Assembly: GCA_902787365.1 (NCBI GenBank)
Contig: CADAGC010000017.1
Location: 1-50,042, forward strand
Direction of reading: 5' to 3'
Length of the DNA: 50,042 nt
From: an uncultured Ruminococcus sp.
Lineage (GTDB): Bacteria > Bacillota > Clostridia > Oscillospirales > Ruminococcaceae
Program-made: the position numbers and the translations under genes
Notes under the pieces: generated by a model
Seen by the model: only the letters and a program-made list of their open reading frames with translations
Databases searched by the model: none
Told to the model about the DNA's origin: nothing
Part shown: one piece after another, positions 15,736 to 24,451 of the stretch
Numbering within the stretch: the first letter of the stretch is position 1
Layout: each line of letters opens with the position of its first letter

Positions 15736-16224
15736 TTGAGCAGCGAGAGCGAGCTTTTTGATAAGATATACTATGAAACAAAGGCTGATATTTACAGATA
15801 TATCTGCATTCATTGCAGGAGTATTGGTGATATAGACGATATTTTTCAGGATACATATATAGCACTTTTTGAGTATCTTCAAAGGCACAGGGGTGTAGCT
15901 GTCAAAAGCCCTGCCGCTCTTTTGATAACTATTACAAAGCGTGTGCTCATAAAGTATCATTTTGGGCTTAAACGGCGGCGGGCAGAGTGTTTTGCAGAGG
16001 AGTCGGCGGGTGATGATGACGAGCAGATGCTTGTTAAGATAAACAAACTGATACTTAAAAAGCCGCCGCTTGTGCAGAAGATATTTCTTATGCGCCACAG
16101 TATGGGAATGAGCTTTGCGCAGATAGCAGACGCCATCGGCAAGCGTGAGGGGACTATCAAGGCGCAGTATTACAAGGCGATAGCAGACATCAGGCGGCAT
16201 CTTGAAAAGGAGGGAGACAAATGA
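15736..16224 (+). CDS. RNA polymerase sigma factor, ECF-like (sigma-70 family)
   Basis: 162 residues from TTG 15736, with AAAGGAGGGG (15721-15730) at good spacing. Region 2 is visible as YYETKADIYRYICIHCRSIGDIDDIFQDTYIALFEYL (about residues 12-50). Region 4 is visible as MRHSMGMSFAQIADAIGKREGTIKAQYYKAIADIR (about 121-155), a helix-turn-helix contacting the -35 box. The size and two-domain layout are those of ECF sigma factors. The stop overlaps the next gene (ATGA), which looks like its membrane anti-sigma partner, and the operon continues into an ABC transporter. It probably controls its own operon in response to an envelope or peptide signal; no matching promoter motif was identified. Confidence 0.88.
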   Translation: MSSESELFDKIYYETKADIYRYICIHCRSIGDIDDIFQDTYIALFEYLQRHRGVAVKSPAALLITITKRVLIKYHFGLKRRRAECFAEESAGDDDEQMLVKINKLILKKPPLVQKIFLMRHSMGMSFAQIADAIGKREGTIKAQYYKAIADIRRHLEKEGDK

Positions 16225-16952
16225 ACGACATAAGAGCCGAGGAGCTTATAGCAAGAAGCATAAAGCGCTTTCATGGCGGAGCTGTGCTCGATATGCCGCC
16301 CGAGCGTTTCAGGCAGAGCATGGCTGTCGCAAGGGTAAGGCCTGCGGTGTCATTTGCGGGGGCGTTAGCGCTGTGTGCTGTGGTTATATTCTCAGGTGTA
16401 GTAGGGCTTGTAAGTATAAATAGCCTAAATCAAGCTACAGACGAGCCTGCTTCATCTGTACTCTTTTACGGACAGGAAAATCAAGGTGATAATGCGGCAG
16501 AAGTGCTCAAAATCTACGGTAATTCGGTGAGCGCCCCTTTAACAGTTGGCACGCTAAAGGGCTGTGCAGAGCTTAAAGACAGCAAAAAAACAAACGGCGG
16601 CTATACTCTGACATTTTGCAGAAAGAACACCGATCAAATATGCTTCAAGGCTGAGGCTGACGATATATCTGACGAATGCGCAGTAAGGCGGCTTTATGTA
16701 AAAAGCGAATTTGCGGCGGCGTGTGATGTGAGCGTTTGCGGAATAACTGTCGGCAGCAGCACAGCACAGGTCATTGATGACTACTACAGCGGCAGGGCAA
16801 GGCCTGCATACCTGCCTAAAGAAATATATCAAAGCGGCTCGTTTTTATACAAGCGCAAGGGGCTTGACGGCTTTGATATAAGCTTTGAGATAAACGATCT
16901 GAACAGCGTTGTGACTGGTATTGTCATAACACCTGCGGAGAATAACGTATGA
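16221..16952 (+). CDS. Single-pass membrane protein, candidate anti-sigma factor
   Basis: 243 residues from ATG 16221, with GGAGGG eight bases before, overlapping the sigma gene by four bases. The N-terminal ~45 residues are cytoplasmic and charged, followed by one transmembrane helix (about 46-67, FAGALALCAVVIFSGVVGLV). The remaining ~175 residues would be extracytoplasmic and contain several cysteines that could form disulfides. This topology and the coupling to a sigma gene are typical of membrane anti-sigma factors. I see no classical zinc-binding HxxxCxxC motif, so the assignment rests on position and topology. Confidence 0.65.
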   Translation: MNDIRAEELIARSIKRFHGGAVLDMPPERFRQSMAVARVRPAVSFAGALALCAVVIFSGVVGLVSINSLNQATDEPASSVLFYGQENQGDNAAEVLKIYGNSVSAPLTVGTLKGCAELKDSKKTNGGYTLTFCRKNTDQICFKAEADDISDECAVRRLYVKSEFAAACDVSVCGITVGSSTAQVIDDYYSGRARPAYLPKEIYQSGSFLYKRKGLDGFDISFEINDLNSVVTGIVITPAENNV

Positions 16953-18163
16953 AAAGGATAGCTTTATCGTATATACTGCTTGTGTTAGCAGCGGCGTTGT
17001 GCTTTGGTGTGAGCCTTATCATACAGAGGGCTTTGATACCCGAAATAAATGCAGCGCCGCAGGTGAGCATCAGCGAGAACACACAGTATCTCAGCGTCAC
17101 ACCCACGGCGATGTTCGGCACAGACGGGGTGAGCATAGGCTATGCAAACGGGCTTGTGTATCTGGCATATGATGACGGCTTGTATGAGTGCGACACCGAG
17201 AGTGACGTGTGTACCAACATCTATGAAAACGCCAAGGGGCTTAGCTGCATTTGCCCATACGGCGGCTATATCTATGCGGTATATCTTGAATACATCACAG
17301 GCAAGACGATATACGAGGGGTATGAGGTATACCACATAATTAAGATCGACTATAACACCCACGAATCAACTACACTCTACACAGCCGAGCAGGGGCGTGA
17401 GATACGCTGCATGGCGATGACGGCGCAGGGTGAGATGTATTTTATAGAGCGTGACGGGTATGATGTGAGCAAAAGCTTTGTGCCGCAGCAAGGCTTCTTA
17501 TATTCATTACGTGAGGGCGGCAGGCCGCAAAAGCTCACCGCTGCTGACTGGTATTACATAGATGACAGACGCCTTTACATCACACGTTATAATGCAGGTG
17601 ATGACACAGAAAAGCTGTTTATCAGCGACATCGGCTGTTATGACAAGCTTACTGACACAGGGCTTGCTGTCGGCAGGAACATCAGCGAAAACGGCGGTGT
17701 CATGTTCTCGCCCGCTGGGGATAGCATTTACTACACAGATGACAATTACGACCTTTGCCGATATGACATCAAAAGCGGCAATAGTGAAAAAATATTCGGC
17801 TTTGAGGGCGACAGGCTGATATATTATTTTGCGGTTTTTGATGAGAGAATGATTCTTCTTGTGCGTGAGCAGATGAAGGACGAGCGCTGGTGCTATGTGC
17901 TCTATTACCTTGATGAAGATAACAAGCCCGTGAAGATAACCGATGACATAACGCTCAATCAAGGGCAGAAGTATATGTTTGAGTGGATAGAGTGTATGGC
18001 TATGTTTTCGGGGGATGATGTGTTTTTGCTGGCGACTTATGACCCAAATATCGAAAACAAAGTGTATGTGATAGACAAAGATTTTCAGATGCATCTTGTT
18101 GCACAAAGCGGCGAGTGGGATTATGAAGCATATGAGATGATGAAAGACGGAATGTCGGGGTGA
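16949..18163 (+). CDS. Exported beta-propeller-like protein
   Basis: 404 residues from ATG 16949, overlapping the previous stop by four bases. The first 30 residues form an uncleaved signal or anchor helix (IALSYILLVLAAALCFGVSLI). The rest is beta-rich, with repeated blocks of about 45-50 residues in which an aromatic-Asp turn follows a strand: YANGLVYLAYDDGLYECD, YGGYIYAVYLEY, AQGEMYFIERDGY, AGDSIYYTDDNYDLCRYD. This suggests a WD/YncE-like propeller facing outside the membrane. Between a sigma/anti-sigma pair and an ABC transporter it may be the sensor or a transport accessory. No catalytic motif is seen. Confidence 0.65.
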   Translation: MKRIALSYILLVLAAALCFGVSLIIQRALIPEINAAPQVSISENTQYLSVTPTAMFGTDGVSIGYANGLVYLAYDDGLYECDTESDVCTNIYENAKGLSCICPYGGYIYAVYLEYITGKTIYEGYEVYHIIKIDYNTHESTTLYTAEQGREIRCMAMTAQGEMYFIERDGYDVSKSFVPQQGFLYSLREGGRPQKLTAADWYYIDDRRLYITRYNAGDDTEKLFISDIGCYDKLTDTGLAVGRNISENGGVMFSPAGDSIYYTDDNYDLCRYDIKSGNSEKIFGFEGDRLIYYFAVFDERMILLVREQMKDERWCYVLYYLDEDNKPVKITDDITLNQGQKYMFEWIECMAMFSGDDVFLLATYDPNIENKVYVIDKDFQMHLVAQSGEWDYEAYEMMKDGMSG

Positions 18164-18167
18164 TTAT

Positions 18168-18941
18168 ATGCACATATTAGAGGTAAAAAACTTATCAAAG
18201 CGCTACGGCAAAAAGCAGGCGCTAAGCGGTGTGAACATCACATTCAAAACGGGCATAAACGCCCTGCTCGGCGCAAACGGCGCAGGCAAGACAACTATTA
18301 TGAACTGCATAAGCGGCGTTATAAAAAAGTCAGGCGGCGAGGTCGAATATGACGGCGAAGATGTTTTTAAAATGGGCGAGCGCTACAGGGAAAAACTAAG
18401 CTTTCAGTTCCAGTCGCAGCCCTTTTACCCCTCATACACGGCGTATGAGTTTTTAAAGCTTGCGGCGATATTAAAGGGCATTGACAAGCAAAACACCGAC
18501 AGCGAGATAAGGCGTGTGCTTTCACTTGTAAACCTATCGGAGAACATAAATGACAAGATAAAGTCATTCTCTGGCGGTATGAGACAGCGGCTTGCAATTG
18601 CGCAGACGATACTCGGCTCACCCGAAATACTGATATTTGACGAGCCCTCGGCAGGGCTTGACCCCTTTGAGCGTGAGCAGTTCAAGCGCATAATGGTGAG
18701 CCTTAAAGAGTGCTGCATCATAATAATATCAACCCACATAGTGTCGGATATCGACACGATAACAGACGAGCTTATAATACTCGACAAAGGCTCGGTAACA
18801 GCAAATGACAAGCCCGAAAATTTGTACAGTAAGATAGACGGGCTCGTGTGGCAGATACCGAGTGAGGAAAGAGAACTGCTGCCATTTGAGAAGCTGTATT
18901 TTGATCTGCGGGCAGGGCGGAAGAGGGATTCTCGGCGGTGA
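18168..18941 (+). CDS. ABC transporter ATP-binding protein (ABC-2 type)
   Basis: 257 residues from ATG 18168, four bases after the propeller gene. It has Walker A GANGAGKTT (about 34-42), Q-loop FQFQSQPFYPSY, signature SFSGGMRQRLAIAQ (about 131-144) and Walker B ILIFDEPSAGLDP, with the switch His in ISTHIVSD. The short CcmA/NatA-like form without a long C-terminal domain usually drives ABC-2 exporters, for example for antimicrobial peptides or lantibiotic immunity. Two membrane proteins follow and supply the channel. The weak ribosome site suggests coupling to the gene before. Confidence 0.92.
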   Translation: MHILEVKNLSKRYGKKQALSGVNITFKTGINALLGANGAGKTTIMNCISGVIKKSGGEVEYDGEDVFKMGERYREKLSFQFQSQPFYPSYTAYEFLKLAAILKGIDKQNTDSEIRRVLSLVNLSENINDKIKSFSGGMRQRLAIAQTILGSPEILIFDEPSAGLDPFEREQFKRIMVSLKECCIIIISTHIVSDIDTITDELIILDKGSVTANDKPENLYSKIDGLVWQIPSEERELLPFEKLYFDLRAGRKRDSRR

Positions 18942-18947
18942 AGACAA

Positions 18948-20156
18948 ATGAGACTGCTTTTGTTTATGCTTGGGCGCAGTATAAAACCTGCGGTTTTGAT
19001 AACGGTTTTTGTGAGTGTTGTCTCCTGCGTAATGCTTACTTTTTGTGAAAAAGGCGGCTATGTGTTTGACAAGGAGTATGACAGCGTTTTCACATCACTT
19101 GAAGCCGACACGGCGTATGATAAAGTATCTGAAATGGCAGACAACACCCGTGCGCAGAATGATGACCTTGCAAAGCGAGCGGGTGACTACATAGCCGCCC
19201 ACACAAAGCCGGGCTCAACGCCGCCCGTGCTGCCTGACGGGCTTGCAGGGCAGGCAGTTCGTGCGGCACAAAAGGGCGGCGATAGTTCATCGGCAGGGCA
19301 AAGTGAACTGTACGAATTTATGGGCAGCTCACTCAAAGACGGCAAGGAGAGCGAGCAGCTTATAGGTGACAAGCTCTCTGGCTATAAAAGAAACGCAAGG
19401 CGTGGTGTAACAGATGAGTATTCGCTTGCATTGTCGGCTGTACTTACAAGAGATTACGAGCAGGTGCTTGACAATCAGCAGTTGGCTGACAAGCTTTATG
19501 ACACCCGTGCGGCAAATACGTATTTAGAGTATATTGAAAACGATATGCTCTTTTTTGTGCTCATATTTTTGATATGCTTTTCATCGTTCAGCAGCGAGCG
19601 GCAGAGCAGGCGGCTTTCAGCCTTTGCGATAACAAAAGCAGGTGCGGGGCGGTTTATCTTCTGTAGAATCATAAGTGCTGGCTTGGTGTGCGGCGTGTGC
19701 GCAGTTATCTACTGCCTGTTGCAGTTTTGCGTGATGTGCTTAAGCGGCGGGGCGGGCTGCCTTGATATGCCGCTGCAATATTTAAAGGGCTATGCGCTCT
19801 CATCATATGCTATGAGCTTTGGCGGGCTTTGCATAGCAGCGGTAGTTCTGCGGGTGCTGCTTGCAGAGGTTTTGTGTGCGGCTATGCTGCTGCTCTCGTT
19901 TCTCTCAAAGCGAAACATCACAGCGGGGCTTATCTGCTTAGCACCTACTGCGGTCATGATAGGGCTTTCAAAAAGCGATAACAGCACAGCGCAGTTTGTC
20001 ACCTGCAAGTTTTCATTTCTGTTCGGCGGCGAGGGGTATGTGCGGGTGTTCTCTACGCCTTACCCTGTGGTGTGGCTTTATGTGTTGATATGCGCATTTG
20101 CGGCTGGTGCGTTGTTTATAACACTTATCGCACAAGGGCAAAGGAGGGAGTACTGA
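18948..20156 (+). CDS. ABC-2 type permease, first subunit
   Basis: 402 residues from ATG 18948. One membrane helix lies near the N-terminus (about 12-30). A ~170-residue charged, probably outside loop follows, then a block of five more helices (about 197-400), including MLFFVLIFLICFSSF and VVWLYVLICAFAAGALFI. This one-plus-five layout is the usual ABC-2 permease topology. The stop overlaps the ATG of the next permease by one base (TGATG). With the ATPase and second permease it would form a heterodimeric exporter. Confidence 0.75.
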   Translation: MRLLLFMLGRSIKPAVLITVFVSVVSCVMLTFCEKGGYVFDKEYDSVFTSLEADTAYDKVSEMADNTRAQNDDLAKRAGDYIAAHTKPGSTPPVLPDGLAGQAVRAAQKGGDSSSAGQSELYEFMGSSLKDGKESEQLIGDKLSGYKRNARRGVTDEYSLALSAVLTRDYEQVLDNQQLADKLYDTRAANTYLEYIENDMLFFVLIFLICFSSFSSERQSRRLSAFAITKAGAGRFIFCRIISAGLVCGVCAVIYCLLQFCVMCLSGGAGCLDMPLQYLKGYALSSYAMSFGGLCIAAVVLRVLLAEVLCAAMLLLSFLSKRNITAGLICLAPTAVMIGLSKSDNSTAQFVTCKFSFLFGGEGYVRVFSTPYPVVWLYVLICAFAAGALFITLIAQGQRREY

Positions 20157-21100
20157 TGCTCAAAGCGGTGCTGTATGACATCTTCAAAAAGCACACCTTG
20201 CTTATACTCATCATCATAGCTATGATAGCTCTTTCAAAGGCCTTGTGCATATATCTGCAAAGCAGGCAGGAGTTCAGCCCCTACTTATCAAGCGAGGGCA
20301 AAGAGTGCTTTGAGCGGCTGTTAGATGACTCGCAGGATATGACCCTTGAAGAGCGCTCTGCGTTTATCTATGACAGGCAGCAGACCGCCGTAGCGCCTTA
20401 TGAGCAGGAGGCTGTGTCGAGATATTATTCGCTTTTGCAGGGGTGTTACCGTAGAAAGGGCTACACCGACTACGCTAAAAGCGGCAGGGGGATAATCGAC
20501 ATTCTCGTGCCTGATGACCTGATAAAAAACAAAGACTTCTACGCCGCCCTTGACGAGCCGACAGTTATCGACACCGACTCGTTTAATAGGCTGCTGCGGC
20601 TTTTGTCATTTGACATAACGCCCGTGTGTGTAATGCTCTTGGTTGGCGTGCTCACAGCCGACAGATTCGAGCGTGGGCTTGACATGGTGATTGCAATATC
20701 AAAGCGCAGGGGAGGTTTTTACATCACCCACACCGCCTGCTGTGTCAGCTTTGTGGTGCTTGTCTATACAGCAAGCTTTTTTTGCGACGTTATTATCAGC
20801 GGCAGCGCACGGGGCGAATACCTCACAGCCGCCTTTGCAAGCACGGGCTTTTCAAGCAGGGTCGATGCTTCTGTTTTCGGAATGATATTATGGCTCTATC
20901 TGTGGGGACTTATCTCGGCGGTTTTGTGCTATGGCTGCTTTGCGGCCTTTGCAAGGTTTGCCCGATCCACAAAGGGCTATATGCTCGTCACATCTTCGTT
21001 TATTCTTGTGATGACTGCGGCGGCTGTCTATATAAACGGCTCGGCGCCCTATATGTTTGCAGCTCTCAGCGATAAAGGCGATATGCTCTCAGGCATATGA
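20156..21100 (+). CDS. ABC-2 type permease, second subunit
   Basis: 314 residues from ATG 20156, after AAGGAGGG and directly coupled to the preceding stop; the longer frame from 20072 lies inside the previous gene. One N-terminal helix (about 13-33) is followed by a ~125-residue loop and four hydrophobic helices towards the C-terminus (ITPVCVMLLVGVL, ITHTACCVSFVVLVY, FGMILWLYLWGLISAVLCYG, MLVTSSFILVMTAAAVYI). It ends the six-gene operon. It is shorter than a typical ABC-2 permease, which fits a second, non-identical subunit. Confidence 0.72.
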   Translation: MLKAVLYDIFKKHTLLILIIIAMIALSKALCIYLQSRQEFSPYLSSEGKECFERLLDDSQDMTLEERSAFIYDRQQTAVAPYEQEAVSRYYSLLQGCYRRKGYTDYAKSGRGIIDILVPDDLIKNKDFYAALDEPTVIDTDSFNRLLRLLSFDITPVCVMLLVGVLTADRFERGLDMVIAISKRRGGFYITHTACCVSFVVLVYTASFFCDVIISGSARGEYLTAAFASTGFSSRVDASVFGMILWLYLWGLISAVLCYGCFAAFARFARSTKGYMLVTSSFILVMTAAAVYINGSAPYMFAALSDKGDMLSGI

Positions 21101-21162
21101 CGGCGATGTTTGTGTCTGTATCTCCTGTTCATTGGATTATTTGAAAAAATATCAAAAAATAT

Positions 21163-21191
21163 GCACCCGTTTTGGGAAAAGTGGGGTATTA
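21163..21191 (+). promoter_or_regulatory. Shared regulon promoter element, site C
   Basis: ATGCACCC (GCACC at 21163-21167) and GGGGTATTAC (GGGTATTA at 21184-21191), 21 bp apart, 62 bases before ATG 21246. Downstream ACTTATGTAAAGCG resembles sites D and F. Confidence 0.75.
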
Positions 21192-21245
21192 CTTATGTAA
21201 AGCGCCAAAAAGCGCATATGTATGTAATATCAGGGGGAATAGATC

Positions 21246-24200
21246 ATGCCATTATTTACTTATGATGAGTTTGTAGAAAAGAATAAACGCCCCGATGCCC
21301 AGAAAGGCAGCCATGTCTTTGTTCAGGGCAGCGACCAGGCTAACACGTTTAATAGTTTAGGAAACGCTTTATCCCAAATTATAAAAGCTTCTAGAGAAGA
21401 GGATACGGAATTAACGGCAAGTATTACATCAGCTGAGGGATTCAGTGCTATAAGGGATAAGAAGCAGAATCTTGTTGACTTCAGAAGTGCTTATAATGAG
21501 TTTGACACAAACCTCAAATGGTTTGCCAATATGCAGATAACCGACAGCGAAGCCACTAAGAAAGCATACGATCAGACGCTTAAGAACACTATGACGTTTG
21601 TTGACTTCCTGCTCAAAGGTGATAACTACAACACCTTTATGCGCCTTGCAGAGAGGAGTGAGCCGGGCTTTTCGGATAAGGCAAAGTCTTTCTTTGATAC
21701 CCTTAAGATACTTAATGAGTCATTCGGCGCAGAGATAGACATTCCCAAATTCGAGCAGAAGCACGCAGAATATAAGGTGATAAGAGCGCAGGAGCTTAAG
21801 GCCGCCGAGAGAAAGCCCTTTGAGGACAGCGGCTGGACTTTTGCAGGCGAAAACCCCGATGAGCTTGTTGCTGACTCTATGTCTCTTCAAGACTTAGAGA
21901 ATTCGCTTGGCGGCAGGATAACCAAGGCAAAGCATGATTATGACAACGCTAAGCTCACAGGCAGAGGCAGCCCCCAGTACAGGGATATCGAGACAGCATA
22001 TAACGAGCTTAATAAAAAGCTCAAGCGCCTTGTGAGAGGTCAGATGGAACTCAGCAAGAAAGACGTTGTAACTGCTGCTGACTATGAAAACCTTAGAACA
22101 AGCCTTGAAAACCTTAAGAACTTTACCAAGGACTTAAAGGAAGCCACAGGCAAGTATTATGAGCATAAGCAGACCGACGGCAGAGGCCAGTGGGGTCCTA
22201 ACAACACAAACAAGAACGCAAGACGCCGTATTGCCGCTGCACAGGGTATGGACACTATCGCAGACCTTATTGACACTTATGTTGATAAGAAGCTTGCGCA
22301 GCTAAACGAACATCTTGAAGCCAGGAGAGAGGCCAAGGCACACGCTAATGATGTTATAACATCGTCCGTAAAGCCCATAACCTTTGATGAATGGTCGAAG
22401 AAATTCCCCTGTGACACTTATGATTATGTACGTGAAAACAAGCCTGTGCCCGATGAAGTGCAGCGTATCCATGATCTTGCAGAAGAATTATATGGATGTG
22501 TGAGTAAGCTTGACGGTTACGCAGGTATAATGCTGAGTAAAGAGAAGAATACAGAAGCATTTAATTTTATAGAGAATCTTAACCTGCTTGCCAACCATAG
22601 CAGGCCTGCAAATAAATATGATGAGGATTTTGACAAAGCTAAATGGGAAAAGGAATTGAACGACGCCGTTAAAGCGGTAACGGGATTTATTACCGACGGC
22701 GACAAGTATGCCAAAATGATGGAGACTCTTGAAGAGGTAGATAAAAAGACTAACTGGACAGGCACACCTATGAGCACGGTGGGCGGCATGAGGAAAGCTT
22801 TAGATGCCCTCGGCAAGATGCACGGCATAGGCATCAATGTTGCCGCCCTTGATAAGAAAGTCGCCGACTACAAGGCTATGAAGAATGCCCCCAAGCCCGA
22901 AGTCAAGGAACAGCCTAAGCAGGAAGCGCCCAAGCAGGAAGAGCCCAATAATCGCATAACATACGAATCCTGGAAGAAGAAATATCCCATATCAGCCGAG
23001 CTTTATGATGAAGAAGATTATGATGTAGATTATGAGGACATAAAGAAAATAGATGAGCAGGTAAAAGACATTGCAAAATGCTTTGTTCGCTGTGAAACCT
23101 ATTGTTATACAACTACCGGTGATACAAAGAAAGCGTATGATAAGCTTATGGGCTATACTGATGAGATCAGAAAGCTGACTTATTATGCTGAATTGCTGGA
23201 GGATGATAAAAAATTCACGCCGGAGGATTGGGAGAACAGGATAAACAACAGCGTCAAGGGCTTCAAGGAATTTATAACAGATGGTGACAATTACGCACTT
23301 CTTCAGCAGAGGGCAGAAGAGTATGGTGAACAATTCCCTACTGATAAGATAGATCACCCAACTACTTTTAAAAACTATATCACCCACATGAACGAGCTCT
23401 ATAACGCAGGAATTGATATTGCTGCCCTTGACAAGAAGTATGAAGACTTCAAAGCTAAGCAGAACGCTCTCAAGCAGGAAGAGCCCAAGCCCGAAGTTAA
23501 GGAAGAGCCTAAGCCCGAAGTAAAAGAAGAGCCTAAGCCCGAAGTAAAGGAAGAGCCTAAGCCCGAGGTAAAGGAAGAACCCAAGCCTGTAGTTAAGGAA
23601 GAGCCCAAGCAGGAGATCAAGGAAGAGCCCAAGGAGGAAAAGATCGACGACGACGTCGCTTCTTTGGTTAATAACAGGATAAACGAGATCAGATCGGATG
23701 ACCGCATAAGCCATAGCGGAGGTATGCCCGAGATGGATGAGAATTATGTTCCTCTCGAAAACAATACCTTTAGTATGGATTTTACAAGAATTGAAGCTCC
23801 CGTTAACGAAGAAAAGATCGAGCCTGAGCCTGAAAAGGAAAGCCCCGCATTCGCAGATGCGCTTAAGGCAGACAGAGATGCAATACAGGCAGCTGTCGAT
23901 CACAAGAAGCTCAACCGCTACATAAGGGGCACTGACTACGAGCCTATAAAGCACGGCATAGCCAAGACTATCGCCGCTAATATGGTTTCAAGCAAGATGA
24001 GCCCCGAGGACGAAGGCTTTGCTCAGGAGATAGAGTATCAGGCAAATCAGATCAAGCAGCAGAAGGCATTTCAGGAAATGATGCGTGAAGCAAACGTGAA
24101 AGAAGGCGGCCTTGACGATCTGATGAACAATGTACTTAACGGTAACAGCAATGCTTTGAAATTCAAGTTTTTGGAATATGCAAAGCCCAAGGATAACAAC

Positions 24201-24254
24201 CTCACAAACGACAGCATAAAGCCCAGCAACCCGAACTTGGCTATGGGCAAGTAA
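21246..24254 (+). CDS. Large helical protein, paralog family member C (triple module)
   Basis: 1002 residues from ATG 21246. The family module, which opens with [FI]TYDEF/ITFDEW and closes with a GAEIDIPKFEQKHAEY-like helix, occurs three times. The copies are at about residues 4-180, 377-545 (ITFDEWSKKF to VAALDKKVADYKAM) and 568-745 (ITYESWKKKY to IAALDKKYEDFKAK). The central GRGSPQYRDIETAYNEL / KNARRRIAAAQ module lies between copies one and two (about 238-340). Six tandem EPKPEVKE units (about 746-793) form a stiff linker to the C-terminal domain (about 866-985), which has FADALKADRDAIQ and a C-terminal NALKFKFLEY. There is no signal peptide or catalytic motif. It is the largest member and apparently arose by internal module duplication. 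Confidence 0.88.
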   Translation: MPLFTYDEFVEKNKRPDAQKGSHVFVQGSDQANTFNSLGNALSQIIKASREEDTELTASITSAEGFSAIRDKKQNLVDFRSAYNEFDTNLKWFANMQITDSEATKKAYDQTLKNTMTFVDFLLKGDNYNTFMRLAERSEPGFSDKAKSFFDTLKILNESFGAEIDIPKFEQKHAEYKVIRAQELKAAERKPFEDSGWTFAGENPDELVADSMSLQDLENSLGGRITKAKHDYDNAKLTGRGSPQYRDIETAYNELNKKLKRLVRGQMELSKKDVVTAADYENLRTSLENLKNFTKDLKEATGKYYEHKQTDGRGQWGPNNTNKNARRRIAAAQGMDTIADLIDTYVDKKLAQLNEHLEARREAKAHANDVITSSVKPITFDEWSKKFPCDTYDYVRENKPVPDEVQRIHDLAEELYGCVSKLDGYAGIMLSKEKNTEAFNFIENLNLLANHSRPANKYDEDFDKAKWEKELNDAVKAVTGFITDGDKYAKMMETLEEVDKKTNWTGTPMSTVGGMRKALDALGKMHGIGINVAALDKKVADYKAMKNAPKPEVKEQPKQEAPKQEEPNNRITYESWKKKYPISAELYDEEDYDVDYEDIKKIDEQVKDIAKCFVRCETYCYTTTGDTKKAYDKLMGYTDEIRKLTYYAELLEDDKKFTPEDWENRINNSVKGFKEFITDGDNYALLQQRAEEYGEQFPTDKIDHPTTFKNYITHMNELYNAGIDIAALDKKYEDFKAKQNALKQEEPKPEVKEEPKPEVKEEPKPEVKEEPKPEVKEEPKPVVKEEPKQEIKEEPKEEKIDDDVASLVNNRINEIRSDDRISHSGGMPEMDENYVPLENNTFSMDFTRIEAPVNEEKIEPEPEKESPAFADALKADRDAIQAAVDHKKLNRYIRGTDYEPIKHGIAKTIAANMVSSKMSPEDEGFAQEIEYQANQIKQQKAFQEMMREANVKEGGLDDLMNNVLNGNSNALKFKFLEYAKPKDNNLTNDSIKPSNPNLAMGK
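23481..23624 (+). repeat. Six 24-bp tandem repeats encoding EPKPEVKE
   Basis: Units start at 23481, 23505, 23529, 23553, 23577 and 23601. The first four are nearly identical in DNA, and the last two have diverged to EPKPVVKE and EPKQEIKE. In frame within family member C, between module three and the C-terminal domain; unit number could vary by slippage. Confidence 0.92.
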
Positions 24255-24270
24255 TAATCTTAAACTAACA

Positions 24271-24321
24271 CAAGGCAGAACGCAGAGTCTTAAAAGGCTT
24301 TGCGCCCTGCCTTGTTTTTTT
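24271..24321 (+). terminator. Terminator after family member C
   Basis: CAAGGCAG (24271-24278) pairs with CTGCCTTG (24307-24314), with an inner CGCA/TGCG stem, followed by a run of seven or more T. Confidence 0.9.
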
Positions 24322-24369
24322 AAAAATGAGATAACTTTCTAAAACTATGTGAACAAATATAAAAAGGTG

Positions 24370-24398
24370 TTGATTCTTGGGGGAATATGTGCTATAAT
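24370..24398 (+). promoter_or_regulatory. purC promoter
   Basis: TTGATT (24370-24375), 17-base spacer, TATAAT (24393-24398). The leader to ATG 24452 is short; no purine riboswitch fold is visible. Confidence 0.75.
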
Positions 24399-24451
24399 GT
24401 ATTGTATGTTTAAAACAACATACAGATAAGAAAGGTTAGAGGTGCTTTATT

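Noticed and set aside
15613-16200. 195-codon minus-strand frame opposite the sigma gene
   Set aside because: Antisense shadow with no family features; the plus strand has clear sigma regions 2 and 4 and overlapping operon genes.
15736-16224. This ECF-like sigma as controller of the seven-site regulon
   Set aside because: Its own operon has no copy of the element upstream, although ECF sigma factors usually autoregulate; ECF promoters also have different boxes.
22992-23954. 320-codon minus-strand frame opposite family member C
   Set aside because: It is the antisense of a Lys/Glu-rich repeat gene, has low-complexity Leu/Phe composition and no ribosome site.
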